DNA of 64,000 nucleotides from Primula veris (GCA_963682055.1 OY821747.1:12946258-13010257); one strand, 5' to 3'; positions 1 to 10,736 are shown, counted from the stretch's first letter. Notes: generated by a model from the letters alone, not told the origin. Numbers and translations: made by a program.

Positions 1-603
1 GGACAAGGGAGAATCGACACCAACCAGCCTTTTAACCAACCTAGGTTACCACCACCACCACCAAGAGGACCGGAATTTATGCCACAACGCCAATTACCTG
101 GGAACCAAGGGGGAGGGTTTCGAGGTAACCACCAAGGAGGGGGAAACCGTGGGAACTACCGAGGAGGCTATCAAGGCCAGGGAAACCGAGGAAATCATGG
201 GAGAAATCGAGGACCGCAAGGAAATCCACCAGCTCAAGCTCGTCTATTTGCCTTGCCACATCTGCCAAACCAAGGAGATCCGGCAAATGTACAAGGTATG
301 GTTCTTGTGTGCTCATCTTGGGCACATGTTCTTTTCGATACGGGGGCTTCGCGTTCTTTTATATCTAGAAGTCTAGTTGAATCTTTGTCGTTAGAAATTG
401 GGGTTCTAGAGAACCCGATTGTTGTAAAGACTCGTGTTGGGGGTCGAGTTGTGTTGGACCGAGTGTGTCGGTCTTGTGAGATGGTGGTCGCGGACCACGT
501 GTTTATATATGATTTAGTTGTTATAGAGATGTCGGGGTTCGACGTGATACTTGGAATGGACTGGTTGGTTCATTTCAACTCTTTCATCGATTGTGTTCGA
601 TGA
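1..603 (+). pseudogene. gag C-terminal region and aspartic protease (element 1)
   Basis: Frame 1 is open from the first base, so the true start lies upstream. Roughly the first 230 bases encode a Gly/Arg/Asn-rich linker with many RGG, RGN and GGY steps plus a run of five prolines; no CCHC zinc knuckle is visible in the part seen, although one could lie further upstream. The protease follows: the catalytic D-T-G is at 337-345 and the second conserved motif, ILGMDWL, at 547-567. The protease would cut the gag-pol polyprotein in the virus-like particle. A TGA at 601-603 ends the frame just after the protease, but reading continues in the same frame with pol-like sequence, so it is a nonsense mutation and not the natural end. 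Confidence 0.88.
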
Positions 604-1995
604 AAAGTTTTCCTTACAACTTCATCCGGAGATGAAGTGTTCTTTCGTGGGGAAAGGGACGCTACCCTTTCTTCCATTCCTTATTATTCCAAGCGGGTTG
701 TGGGCAAACTATCTTGTCTTTTGGCTAGTCTCTCGATAGTGGATAACGACGAGGAAGTGGAAATGTGGCCAATCATAGTGGACGATTTTAGAGATGTGTT
801 TCTGAAGGATCTACCGGGGTTACCACCGAAGAGAGGGTTAGATTTTTCTATCGATTTGGTACCGGGAACGGCACCCATAGCCATTTCCCCGTACCGATTG
901 GCACCGGCTGAGTTTAAAGAGTTAAGTAAGCAGTTAGAAGAACTGCTAGAGAAGGGGTTTATTAGGCGGAGTACGTCACCGTGGGCGGCACCGGCCTTAT
1001 TCGTGCAAAAGAAGGATGTATCGATGAGGATGTGCATCGACTATCGAAAGCTAAATAGGGTGAGTATTAAGAATAAGTACCCACTACCGCGAATTGACGA
1101 TTTGTTTGACCAACTGAAGGGAGCGACGTTCTTTTCAAAAATCGACTTGCGATCAGGCTATCACCAATTGAGGGTGAAGGATGAGGATATTTCGAAAACG
1201 ACCTTTAGGACCCGGTATGGTCACTATGAGTTTGTGGTCATGCCATTTGGGTTAACTAATGCACCAGCAACATTTATGGAATTAATGAACCGGATTTTTA
1301 AGGAGTATCTCGACAAGTTCGTGGTGGTATTCGTCGACGATATCTTGATTTACTCGAGTTCAAGAGAGGAACACGAAGAGCATCTCCGTTTAGCGTTGCT
1401 CACGTTGAGAGAGCACCAACTTTACGGAAAGTTTAGCAAATGTGAGTTTTGGCTAAATGAGGTGAAATTTCTTGGGCATGTGATCTCAGAAGAAAGGGTA
1501 AAGGTGGACGCAACAAAAATTGAGGCGGTTTCGAAATGGGCACAACCGAAAAATGTGTTCGAGATTCGAAGTTTCTTGGGTTTAGCGGGATACTATCGAC
1601 GGTTCGTCAAGGATTTCTCAAAGTTGGAAACTCCAATAACTTACCTTACCAAGAAGGGGGTGAAGTTAGTGTGGAGTGAGGCTTGCGAGAAAGCTTTCCT
1701 AGAGCTCAAAAAGCGGTTGACTAGTTCTCTCATACTAGTTATTCCCGAGCAAGGGAAGGGTTACCAAGTGTATTGCGATGCTTCGAAGAAAGGTTTGGGC
1801 TGCATCTTGATGCAAGACGGAAAGGTTATCGCATATGCTTCACGACAATTAAAGATTCACAAAAAGAACTATCCGACTCATGACCTAGAGCTAGCGGCAA
1901 TAGTTCATGCGTTGAAGATATGGAGGCATTATCTGTTCGGGGAAAAGTTTGAAGTGTTCTCGGATCACAAGAGCTTAGGGCATATTTTTACCTAA
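604..1995 (+). pseudogene. reverse transcriptase and RNase H (element 1 pol)
   Basis: Same frame as the gag/protease segment. The region holds the chromovirus RT: the fingers/palm segment around 950-1300 and the catalytic box F-V-D-D at 1330-1341, followed by the thumb ([18 protein letters not shown]). RNase H follows at about 1765-1990, with YCDAS, the ELAAIVHAL helix and the SDHKSL motif visible. RT and RNase H copy the element RNA into DNA in the particle. A TAA at 1993-1995 interrupts the end of RNase H, and homology resumes in the same frame immediately after it. The stop could arise from one C-to-T change. Catalytic residues otherwise look preserved. Confidence 0.93.
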
Positions 1996-2763
1996 CGTGA
2001 TCTAAATATGCGAGAAAGGCGATGGATGGAATATTTGGAACAGTACGACTACGACTTGCACTATCACCCGGGAAAGGCCAATGTAGTGGCGGATGCTTTG
2101 AGTCGAAAGTCCCATGCGACCTTAGCGCATGTGGCGGTCGACGAATGGAGGATGATGGGAAAAGTGAACGAGTTCAACTTGGAGTTGGCTAATGTTAATG
2201 TGGGGACCTTGTACACAATAGTGGTACAACCAGAACTTGTGAGTAGGGTTCTGGAAGCGCAAGAGGGGGACAAGAAAGTGGAGAACTTTGAGAAACAGAT
2301 GAGTTCGAGTGAAGGATTAGATGATTGGACGAAAGGAACCGATGGAGGACTACGTTTTAAGGGAAGGACTTATGTGACAGAAAACATGAGGAACGAGGTA
2401 TTAGAGGAGTTTCACCACTCCCGATTAGTTGTTCATCCCGGTGGGACGAAAATGTATCACGATACGAAGAGACAATTTTGGTGGCCCGGAATGAAACGAG
2501 ATGTAGCTTCATATGTTAGCACGTGCCTAACTTGCCAGCAAGTGAAGGCGGAACACCAAAGACCGGCAGGTATGCTCCAACCTTTACCGGTGGCGGAATG
2601 GAAGTGGGAAAGGATAGCTATGGATTTTGTGACTAACTTACCTAAGTCAGTAAGTGGGAATGACGCTGTGTGGGTTGTGGTCGACCGTTTGACCAAATCC
2701 GCACACTTCATTGCAATCAAGATGACGAATTCGGTGGAAATCTTGGGACGAAAGTATATTTAG
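1996..2763 (+). pseudogene. RNase H end, integrase zinc finger and start of core (element 1 pol)
   Basis: Continues frame 1. The first part is the RNase H/connection tail with the typical YHPGKANVVADALSRK string. The integrase H2C2 zinc-binding module lies at about 2410-2540 (two His, then CLTC). The core starts at about 2600, with the first catalytic Asp in the MDF motif near 2620. Integrase joins the cDNA ends to host chromatin. A TAG at 2761-2763 stops the frame inside the core; homology continues downstream in the same frame, so it is a lesion and not a natural terminus. Confidence 0.9.
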
Positions 2764-2975
2764 GAAATTGTTAGACTTCATGGGGTGCCGATTTCGATAG
2801 TATCAGATCGAGATGCGAGGTTTGTGTCGAGGTTCTGGGGCGCATTGCAAAATGCCTTAGGGACCAAGTTGACAATGAGTACGGCGTTTCATCCCCAAAC
2901 GGATGGACAATCGGAGCGGACTATCCAAGTGCTAGAGGATATGTTGTGCGCATGTGTGAATGACTTCAAGGGGAC
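2764..2975 (+). pseudogene. integrase core, second part, up to a frameshift (element 1 pol)
   Basis: Frame 1 again. The second catalytic Asp lies in the SDRDARF motif near 2805 and the catalytic Glu in GQSERT near 2915, so the D,D-35-E triad is complete across the lesions. Around 2971-2975 the reading frame moves to frame 3: frame 1 runs into a TAG at 2995-2997, whereas the expected integrase sequence continues in frame 3 from about 2976. The simplest reading is loss of one base. Confidence 0.88.
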
Positions 2976-3677
2976 TGGGAGAGCCATCTACCCTTAGTTG
3001 AGTTTGCGTATAATAATAGCTTCCAAGCTAGTATTGGCATGGCACCTTTTGAGGCTTTATACGGGCGGTCGTGTAGGTCTCCGGTGTGTTGGACCGAGGT
3101 GGGAGAAGCGGAAATGTTAGGACCGCAATTGATTCAAGAGACGACAGAAAAGATTAAGTTAATTCGACAAAGGCTTGAGACGGCTCGAAGTATGCAAAAG
3201 AGTTATGCGGATAAGAGGAGGAGACCTTTGGAATTCGAAAAGGGGGATCAAGTATTTTTGCGAGTTTCGCCAAGGAAGGGGATTATGAGGTTTGGCTCTA
3301 AAGGGAAGTTGAGTCCGAGATTTATCGGACCATTTGAGATCGTGGACCGAGTTGGAGAAGTTGCATACCGGTTGGACTTACCATCAAAGTTGGCAGGGGT
3401 TCACCCGGTGTTCCATGTGTCAATGTTGAAAAAGTATCATCATGACCCTTCACACGTGGTGGACTTTGAGGACATTGAGGTTAGTGCGGATGTGACCTAC
3501 AAAGTGGGACCTATGAGGATTATCGATGTACAAGAGAAGGAACTTCGAGGAAAAACGATTAGATTGGTAAAGGTGGTTTGAAAACACCATGGGGCCGAGG
3601 AGGCAACTTGGGAACGTGAGGATGAGATGAAGAGGAAGTATCTTGACCTCGTGCTTTCTTTAGGTACTTTTGTTTAG
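2976..3677 (+). pseudogene. integrase C-terminus and chromodomain (element 1 pol)
   Basis: Frame 3 after the frameshift. The integrase C-terminal barrel (KLSPRFIGPFEI near 3310-3350) is followed by HPVFHVSMLKKY and a chromodomain-type tail ending WEREDEMKRKY. In chromoviruses this tail binds histone marks and steers integration. A TGA at 3579-3581 falls inside the chromodomain at a place where the family has a Trp codon; the frame continues to a TAG at 3675-3677, which I take as the natural end. The chromodomain is the main reason for the chromovirus/Tekay assignment. Confidence 0.87.
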
Positions 3678-4135
3678 ATGTTTTCTAATTACGGGATGAA
3701 ATTTCTTTATCGGAGAAGAGTTGTAACGCCTAGAGTTTGGTTTTTATTTTTGTTGTAACGCCTAGAGTTTACGGAGTTGTTGAGTTGTCTTTTATTATAT
3801 TTGATATTGCATATAGGTGTTTACCTTATCTGAGATTCATACATGTTGTTCATGTATTTACGTTATGGAGTTGTTACGGGTTGTTAACCCTGCGTATTAT
3901 ATTTGATATTGCAAATAGGTGTTTACCTTATCTGAGATTCTTACATGTTGTTCATGTATTTACGTTATGGAGTTGTTGCGGGTTGTGAACCCTGCGTATT
4001 TTATTTCTTAAATTATGACACGAATTGCACGTTTAAATTTTATGGGCTTATTTATTAAAGTTTATAATTTCTGGGTATAATTGTTTAGAGAGGAAATGGA
4101 AATTTCGGGACGAAATTCTTTTAAGGAGGGTTAGT
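3678..4135 (+). other. 3' untranslated region and purine tract of element 1
   Basis: No coding sequence. It contains a short direct repeat of GTAACGCCTAGAGTTT near 3723 and 3755, a 102-bp tandem duplication (3793-3996), and the purine-rich AAGGAGGG at 4123-4130, six bases before the LTR, which is the likely plus-strand primer. The segment from about 3793 onward has a single-copy homologue at about 26925-27177 in element 2. Confidence 0.8.
3793..3996 (+). repeat. 102-bp tandem duplication in the element 1 3' UTR
   Basis: Two head-to-tail copies, 3793-3894 and 3895-3996, each starting TATTATATTTGATATTGC and ending in AACCCTGCG, with only a few differences. Element 2 has one copy of the same sequence, so the duplication is specific to element 1 or lost elsewhere. 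Confidence 0.9.
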
Positions 4136-4500
4136 TGTAACATCCCGTATTTTTATAAGTGATTTTATTTATGATTTAATTTATCCAAAAACGTTTTATA
4201 CAAATTTTATCAAAAACCGGTCACTCGACTAATTTTTAGCCAAAAACCGAAACTCTTCCGAAAAACTTTATTTTTTAAAAAAAAAACCCGTTACTAATTT
4301 TATAAACAAAAAGGACCCAATAGATTTGTTTCTAAATATTTGTTATTATTGAGTAGTAAATTTATAATTTTGATTAAAAGTTAACTTTTGGAACTTTGGG
4401 GACCAAATAGTTCGCTTCCACAAACTTTCTCCAAACAGTTTTTCTAAACCTCAAATCAGCCCACTTTTAATTCATTAAACCAAAAACAAACCTAAAACAA

Positions 4501-4560
4501 GAGAAAAGAGAGAAAAAGAGAGAAAAGAGAGAAAAAGAAGAAGAAGAAGAAGAAGAGGAA
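4501..4560 (+). repeat. purine (AG/GAA) tract in the LTR
   Basis: AGAAAAAG-type repeats grading into (GAA)n. The same tract is present in each related LTR with different GAA counts (20703-20811, 27531-27596, 59043-59114). Long poly-Ser open frames on the opposite strand are by-products of this tract. Confidence 0.9.
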
Positions 4561-5089
4561 ACCACCACTAGCGGGTTATTACCGAAAGCATCTCCTCTAC
4601 GCGCTAAGGTAACGTGGGTTATCCATTGCGACTAGAAGAGGGTGTATGTTAGGATTAGGTATTACGTTTATTATAAATTGGGGGTCTTTGACTTTTATAT
4701 TAATTATGTCCTTATATTGTTAATTGGGGTTTAGTTGTTATATTTTAATTCTATTATTTGAATTGTAGAAGTTGAGGCTTTTGACATATTAATTTCGAAT
4801 TAATGAAATTATGGATGGGTTTGCGTGTTTTATGAGTTGATTGTGTGATATTATAGTTGTTGATGAAATTGGGTGAATTTATGTTGAATAAAGATGGATT
4901 GTAGTTTATGCATACAAGGTTTTGTTAAAATGCCTGAATGAGATTTATGTTGATAGACTTGTTTGGCTAGTTGTGAATCTAGCACCTATGATTATGGGTA
5001 TAGTTGAATTACGTTAAAGCGACGTATGAGAATGTGATAATTGAATGGTTTTATATTATTGGCCGAGGCCTTGTGATTTAGATTAGTGG

Positions 5090-5465
5090 CAATGGTCTAT
5101 GTCTCTCCCTAATTCCGGGGACATAAGACGGCCGAGGGGATAGGGAATGACTCATCTTACAGACTGGGGCGAGTGGCGTGAGAGGTCCTAGTGTGCACTA
5201 TATTTATTTTTATGTTAGCAATGATCTCTGTCTCTTCCTAATTCCGGGGACAGTAGACGGACGAGGGGATAGGGAATGACTCGTCTTACGGACTGGGACA
5301 AGTGGCATGAGAGGTCCAACTGCGCACTTTAAATCTACTTTTATGTTAGCAATGGTCTCTGTCTCTTCCTAATTCCGGGGACAGTAGACGGACGAGTGAA
5401 TAGGGAATGACCTACCTTACGGACTGTGGTAGGTGGCATGAGAGGTCCATGTTTGCTATAGATGT
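5090..5465 (+). repeat. three 130-bp LTR subrepeats with hairpins (element 1)
   Basis: Copies start at 5090, 5219 and 5350, each opening CAATG(G/A)TCT and containing CCTAATTCCGGGGACA and a block GGGAATGAC...GAGAGGTCC. Two inverted-repeat stems occur in each copy. Stem 1 is ATGTC/GACAT in copy 1 and CTGTC/GACAG in copies 2 and 3. Stem 2 in copy 3 is ACCTACC/GGTAGGT; in copies 1 and 2 it is a different ACTC(G/A)TC pair that has partly decayed here but is intact in element 2. Confidence 0.88.
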
Positions 5466-5971
5466 TTATTTAATTCATTACGTTGTACGATGTTATTATT
5501 AGTTCTTTTTATATGTTGATTATCGTAGTTGTTGTTTGTGAGTTTTTGCATTTATGGGATGGAGTGACGGTATTTTGTGGTGCCGTCCCGTCTATGTATG
5601 TGCGTGGGACTCACCGTTACAGTTTTGTATTTTAGGTACAATTTAGGTTGATGCGTTTGGATAGGAGCATTAGCAAAGTATCGCATGGGCTCGGGGATTC
5701 TTTTAGTTGCTTTATTTTCGCTTAGACTTGTTTTTGAGGTTGTAGCATACGGGCAAATTATTCGTTTAGTAATCTTTTTCGATAAATCTGTTAAATCATT
5801 TGTCTAGTAGCCGCGTTAGGCAAATATTTCCATTTAGTTGTTTAATTGTTCCATTAGCTCACAAATTGTTTTTCTTTTAAAATTTAAATTTTGTACCAAC
5901 AGGTTTCATTTTCCTTTTGTTTAAAAATGTCACGCATTGATGTCCGCTTTCTGGATTTTGGGGCGTGACAA

Positions 5972-6004
5972 GACCAACTATCAACAAGAAATTAGAGATA
6001 ATTC
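5972..6004 (+). repeat. truncated right arm of the junction inverted repeat
   Basis: GACCAACTATCAACAAGAAA and the following TTAGAGATAATTC match the outer end of the right arm of the long inverted repeats at the other junctions. The rest has been removed or displaced by element 1. Confidence 0.85.
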
Positions 6005-6629
6005 CTCTAAAAAAATCAACCAAATCAATGAATTGGAGTAAATTTGTCACCTCAATGGATTAAACAATAACATTTACATCCAATTATATATACGGCAACG
6101 TGGGAGTATAAGTCTCCAACTTTAAAATAAATTCTTTTTTTTAAGATGTAAAGTATTAGGGTTGTTTTTTATGAAATCATATAATAACCAACACTAAAGT
6201 TCAAAATCCTTCTTTTCCGAGAACTATTTAATGGCCAAATAAAACCTCATTGGGAAGCAACATAGAAAACTAACCAACAACTAAAAATGGTATAAATCAC
6301 CCCATTTAATTATCAACATCAATCTAATTCAAATGAGAAATGAAAAAGGCTCCAATACCTAGTTGTATGTTAAGCAAGATTGTTAAAGAAAATAACCCAC
6401 ACAAACATCAACATCAATTGGGCTTATCATTGAAATGATAACACTAAGGACTAGGGGAAAAAATCATGTAACCACAATAAATCAACTTATTAAAAATTAA
6501 GGATTAAAATAAAAACATAGGTTTGGAACATTGGTGAATAGGTAACAAAACTAGAACATAACAATAGTAGGAGATGGTACCTTTATATATTGTAGGTTGG
6601 ATTGTTAGCAATAACCGTAAACCCAAAAA
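6005..6629. other. non-coding spacer of unit A
   Basis: AT-rich sequence without a recognisable gene. It is kept with small changes in all units (15972-16596, 34654-35279, 44342-44966, 54313-54939). The 5' exon(s) of the zinc-ribbon gene relic that follows would be expected here, but I cannot find a WW-type or other upstream exon. A possible splice acceptor (TATTGTAG or GTCAG) lies just before the relic at about 6590-6605. Confidence 0.6.
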
Positions 6630-6920
6630 AATGGTGACATTTACTCGAAACAAGACGAAGACGATGATGATGAAGATGACGATAACTCGTATGACAAGAG
6701 TGAAGTTTCGTCATCCGACCCTTCGCCTATTTCCTATTGAAGAGATTATCAATTATATCCACTTGATCACAACAAAAGTGTGGTTTATATTAATAATAAA
6801 AGAGAAAACGTACTGGTTGTGACTGGTTGTAAGAGCTGCTTAATGTACTTCATGGTCCCGAAACAAGAATCGATTTGTTCCAAATGTTGTGGTCAACTCT
6901 TTCACTTTGACCAATCCTAA
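6630..6920 (+). pseudogene. acidic/zinc-ribbon protein relic, GIR1/CFL1-like C-terminus (unit A)
   Basis: Reading frame NGDIYSKQ, then an Asp/Glu run (DEDDDDEDDD), a Ser-rich stretch (SEVSSSDPSP), then VLVVTGCKSCLMYFMVPKQ and a second Cys pair before HFDQS and the TAA at 6918-6920. The CxxC, LMYFMVPK and HFD pattern resembles the C-terminal zinc ribbon of plant GIR1-like and CFL1-like proteins, which act as transcriptional repressor adaptors in epidermal cells (family knowledge, not shown here). A TGA at 6738-6740 breaks the frame between the acidic part and the ribbon. Upstream, after a run of seven A, the frame meets TAA, so the 5' part is missing, spliced or frameshifted. Longer open frames on either strand here lie in other frames. 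Confidence 0.6.
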
Positions 6921-9014
6921 GCCGGCTAGACCTGTAGTGTTCTCATTTGCTAACTTTAAACACCATCGGACCCGAGTACACATGGTGTGTTCTCTGTTAC
7001 ATTCAAACAAGTGAACGGGTGCCTTCCCTGCTGGTAATTTCTCCTCTTTTGAGGACTTGTCGCAATTCGTTGCTTTTTTGAATACATCGTTTATATGCTG
7101 AAGCTTTTGTTTTTTCTGATTTTGTTTCAAGATATGAATTAGCCGATCCCCGCCCAAGAACTAGTGATCGGAGATCTCCATGGTTAGGAATTGATATTCA
7201 AGCATATGTTTCGAGGTAGTGCTTTCCTTACTCATCCATTTTTTGATCCGAATATGTTATAAAACGTAAGTGATTCACAACTCGGAGATTTGAAAATATT
7301 TGCAGGCCAGCCAAAACGACATTTGCTCACTACATGATGTTGCACATTTGCGACTGCAAAGACACTAGTTCCTGGTGACCCTTTTGTGTTCTTAAGGTAC
7401 CTCATTGTATTCTTATTTTTATTTTTATATGTGTCACTTTTTTGAGTCATACAAAGGTCTCAACTTGTTTAAGGCTTTACCCCTTTACTTCTTGCCTTTT
7501 CTGGTTGAGGGCTACTTTTTTTTTTGGTTTTTCTTTGGTAAGAAATGCTTAAGTTTGATGCTTTTTTCTCAACATCAAGAAATTTATCTTATTTGGTTAA
7601 AATAGGAAACAAAACAACCAGATAAACTATATAATCGGTGGTAAAATACTTTTGTTTAACATGCACAATTTGCTTTTCTAGGGGTGAGGTCAGGGGAGCA
7701 GCGTATGGGAGTTAGCTAGGCGTGTGTCGCCATAGCAAAACACAACGCCAACATCACTTGTATCCAGCCAGAATATGCATTTTGACGTACTGGCTACCGT
7801 CCCTCATGCCTTCTCTACTAATACCATCTTCCTGGTCCACTATAAGCCACGGTAATTAAGATCGAACCAAATCATTCTTGTTTGGTTATCGTATTAAGCT
7901 AAGTTTTTTGCTTAAACCTTAGTCTTAGTTGTTTTATCAGCTTCACAACTGTGCTTTTCTAGTTGTTTGGCCGGAAAATTATAGAAACCTCTTTTTTCTG
8001 GTGCAAGTAAATTCTAGAAACAAGGCTGAATGAGCGTAGTTTTGTTCTCAGCCTCAAAAGTTCCAGCTTACATGCTTAAAAGTTATTGCCAAACAAGACC
8101 ATAGGTTCCACTCTATGAATTGTATACATTCTTAAGAGCACCTTATATTGGTCTAACATGTCGCTTACGATAACAATTATCAGGAGTAGCAGATTCATCA
8201 TTAGGGTGCATAATTACCTTGAATATGTATACAACTGTTTTGCAGTTGGGATGAAGTTCAAGATGAGATTTATTTAACCTGGTTTTTATTTCGTAGAAAA
8301 TTGGGGTTGACATGTTTTTGACTTAATTCCCTTTCAAGGTAAAACTTCATGTACTTGATGGAGATTCACTTCAATAAAGTGACTTGTATATGCATACTGT
8401 ACTAAGTATAGTATGTTGCTCCACTAAGAAATGAAATTGCCCGTTAGCACTTAATGGGAAATAGGCCCAAAATATGGAAGAAAAATCTAGGCTAATTTTG
8501 CTTGTTTCGTTGTCATTGTTGTTAAGAATGTGCTTAGATTAGAAACACTAAGATTAATGCTCGGTCATGCATATGAGCTCATTGAGATCCTCTCCTTAGT
8601 AAATCGATATTTATTGGTGTCAACTTATACCTAAGAGTTTGTATTAAATTGTATGATTTGTCTTTTCAAATCACTGATCATGTCAGAACCCTAACAAGAG
8701 TACAACACTAATTTCACACGAATACATTCTTCTCATGATCTTCATACTTGTCCACTAAACCATTGGCCTTTGTTTAGTTGCAGCTTTTGAGCCTGGTATT
8801 CTGTTTTAAAATGCTTAAAGGCTGGTGATTTGGTTCGAAAAAGGTTTCAAGGTTTTACTGAAAGAGCCTAGCCTAGTTTTGAACCTCAACATATCCAGCT
8901 TACAACAATCAAATAATCCAATATACTATACGTTACAGATATAAAACTGAATAATTTTAAATCAATCCTATCCCATCAACCTAATTTTAAGCGTATTTTT
9001 CTTATTTCTTGCGG
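6921..9014. other. spacer with one exon-like stretch (unit A)
   Basis: No recognised gene. A GT-AG bounded segment at 7306-7396 (TTTGCAG before, GTACC after) has no convincing protein match in any frame; the long minus-strand frames at 6840-7157 and 7232-7450 have homopolymer-rich, unfamiliar translations. Around 8245 a TTTTGCAG precedes an open WDEVQDEIYLTWF-like stretch, and at about 8515-8640 a frame ends LLVSTYT. These persist in sister units but I cannot name them. Confidence 0.45.
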
Positions 9015-9157
9015 CCTTTCCAACTATTGCTTCCATTACTCTGTTTGCCCGACCATCCTCCGTTAATTTATGGCGTGGACTTAAGAAGTCCGGCTTTGGG
9101 TGCTTCTCGGCCTGCTCACAAGTCACCACTACTGCCACCTATCATCGAAGAAATCAG
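9015..9157 (+). pseudogene. unrecognised exon-like segment (unit A)
   Basis: In units B, D and E this segment is preceded by TTTCTTGCAG and followed by GTAGTG, like an internal exon, and is open in two frames; one contains SACSQVTTTATYHRRNQ. In unit A the acceptor reads TTGCGG, so AG is lost. Units A and C have one T fewer (CTTTGGG versus CTTTTGGG), which shifts the frame. Family unknown. Confidence 0.35.
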
Positions 9158-9498
9158 GTAGTGATCGTAGGAACTATCATGTAATTATGAAAACGAATAG
9201 AAAAAATCTGCATGCATCACTGTCAATTTGAAGATAAATTGAAAAGGCGAAGAAGATCCTCAAATGTAGAAGCGAGATTGTTTCTCGAGTAATGATTGAC
9301 AGAGGATACACTGGTTAAAGTAGCCTAAAAAAGAGAGAAATGTTTTTTTTTTCTTTATATGTAATTTTGTACAGTGAGCAACTGTGACATGTTTTATACT
9401 TTTCTTCAATACTAGTGCAAATAGTTATAGGACGACCGATGATTTGAAAGACAAGAAAGTAGTGTTTTCAGCTTACTGAGCAATTTTTTTTTTATTTA

Positions 9499-9630
9499 GA
9501 ATACATTGTTGGAGAAAGAACACATATGCTTGTTGAGCAATTATTTACGAATGATGTGGACAGAAAAATAACGAGTTTGGTGAAGCTACAATTTGATTTT
9601 TCAACTGATAATAAGGTCATGAATTTATGA
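9499..9630 (+). pseudogene. unrecognised exon-like segment ending in a stop (unit A)
   Basis: After a pyrimidine tract and TATTTAG, an open stretch reads EYIVGERTHMLVEQLFTNDV, continues with a charged, protein-like composition and ends KVMNL with TGA at 9628-9630. Copies lie at 19541-19672 (B), about 36369-36500 (C), 47837-47968 (D) and 57882-58013 (E). Unit C has several amino-acid changes, suggesting no strong constraint. The minus-strand frame across it is probably a shadow. Family not recognised; it may be the last exon of the same gene as 9015-9157. Confidence 0.35.
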
Positions 9631-10736
9631 GTATCTTTTTTCTTACGTATATATTTATGGGAAGAAAAAGTTTTATCAATAAATAGGGTAAATGAAAAAA
9701 AACACATTTCATAGACGACTTCAGAAAAACAACAAATTGGGTCTCGTGTACTTATCATGAATATATGATAGTATAATTTTCTTACGCATGGATTCATGTG
9801 TAGAAAAAGCTACCACAACAAATATTATAATTAGAAAAACACTTCATCTTAAATGACTTGGAAAAAAAAAACATTGATGTGTATTAAAATACTGATATCA
9901 AACTAAAAAAGGAACAAAAACAATTGGCTCAAATAATAGTTTATAAAGAATGATGTATAGATGAACATACCTTTCACTCTATTTTGATAAATTAAAATAC
10001 TCAAAACAAGCTAAAGGTAAACTGATATCATGACATGAATACGAAAGGAACAAAAAAATCTGGGTCAAATAATAATTTATAAAGCATGCTATTTTGATAA
10101 AACAGAAAAAGAAAAAAAGAGGTAAATTTCATATGTCAAACCACAAATATTTAAAGACTCTTTGAAAAAAAACATAAATTAAAGAGTTCAGTACAAATAA
10201 ATAGGGTTCCATACATACCCATATTTATAGCACTTCCATAAAGAGATATAAGGAATTACCTGTGATTTTACGAACTTAAGTATCAAATGAGTGGGGTCAA
10301 AGAGTTTGGGTACAAAATTGTATTTTTATTTATGTGAACGTAAATATTAAATGGGTGTCAGATAAGTACACGGGATCGATTTTGGGTACAGAGTTGTTTT
10401 ATTTTTGGGTAAAATGAAATTCTCTTTTCATTATCCTTTCTTTAAAAAAAAATAAAAAAACTCCCCCAACTTGTACTTCCCCCCTCAACATAAAGAAAGT
10501 ATTCTTTTAAAAAAAATATTTGGTGGGGAAAGACCCATATTTTAATTTTATTAATTTAGGAAATAAAATGTGATTTTTTTTTACACAGACCTGCACTTTC
10601 ATTAAGATAATAAGAACCTTACCCAGCTTTACATCGCAATTCTCCTACTCATTTACACACACCAAATAAAAAACATAACTCAAATATCAGAAGCTAGGAA
10701 ACATAAAAAAAAAAAATAGGTCCGTAGATAAAAATA
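9631..10736. other. AT-rich spacer (unit A)
   Basis: Poly-A and poly-T rich, no gene seen. It contains a near duplication of AAAGGAACAAAAA...TCAAATAATA...TTTATAAAG (about 9909-9950 and 10042-10090). The AAGAG at 10299-10303, in TCAAAGAGTTTGG, is the site where elements 2 and 3 inserted in units B and E. Confidence 0.6.

Larger units (their letters stand above)
1..5970 (+). mobile_element. Ty3/gypsy Tekay-like chromovirus (element 1), 3' part
   Basis: The left part of this LTR retrotransposon lies outside the window. Seen in order are the gag tail, aspartic protease, reverse transcriptase, RNase H, integrase with a C-terminal chromodomain, a purine tract and a complete 3' LTR that begins TGTAACATCC and ends GGGGCGTGACA. 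Domain order PR-RT-RH-IN-chromodomain defines Ty3/gypsy chromoviruses, and the long LTR and integrase tail fit the Tekay/Del clade. The element is dead: four in-frame stops and one frameshift interrupt the polyprotein. It ends inside the right arm of the long inverted repeat of tandem unit A, so it marks the left edge of the array in this window. The 5' LTR and target duplication cannot be checked here. Confidence 0.93.
4136..5970 (+). repeat. 3' LTR of element 1 (1,835 bp)
   Basis: Starts TGTAACATCC directly after the purine tract and ends GGGGCGTGACA, matching the LTRs of elements 2 and 3 throughout. It carries an AG/GAA-rich tract (4501-4560), three 130-bp subrepeats (5090-5465) and a final segment ending TGTCCGCTTTCTGGATTTTG before the terminal motif. 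Promoter and polyadenylation signals should lie here but I cannot place a TATA box with confidence. The bases after it (AGACCAACTA) continue into unit A. Confidence 0.95.

Noticed and set aside
5090..5465. Regularly spaced repeats resembling a CRISPR array
   Set aside because: Only three long degenerate copies inside an LTR of a plant retrotransposon; no short identical repeats with unique spacers.
5966..5975. Target duplication of element 1
   Set aside because: The right flank AGACC differs by one base from the sister site (TGACC) and the left flank is outside the window, so it cannot be confirmed.
6574..6822. 82-codon plus-strand frame (also 16541, 44911, 54884)
   Set aside because: It overlaps the acidic/zinc-ribbon relic in another frame; the Met/Thr/Lys-rich translation is the shifted reading of the Asp/Glu run.
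6840..7157. 105-codon minus-strand frame (also 16807, 45177, 55150)
   Set aside because: Overlaps the zinc-ribbon relic on the other strand, matches no family I know and changes its N-terminus where the filler sequences differ.
9492..9797. Minus-strand frame over the exon-like segment (also 19534, 36340, 47836, 57875)
   Set aside because: Low-complexity Phe/Ser-rich translation; the plus-strand reading with a splice-like acceptor is more protein-like.
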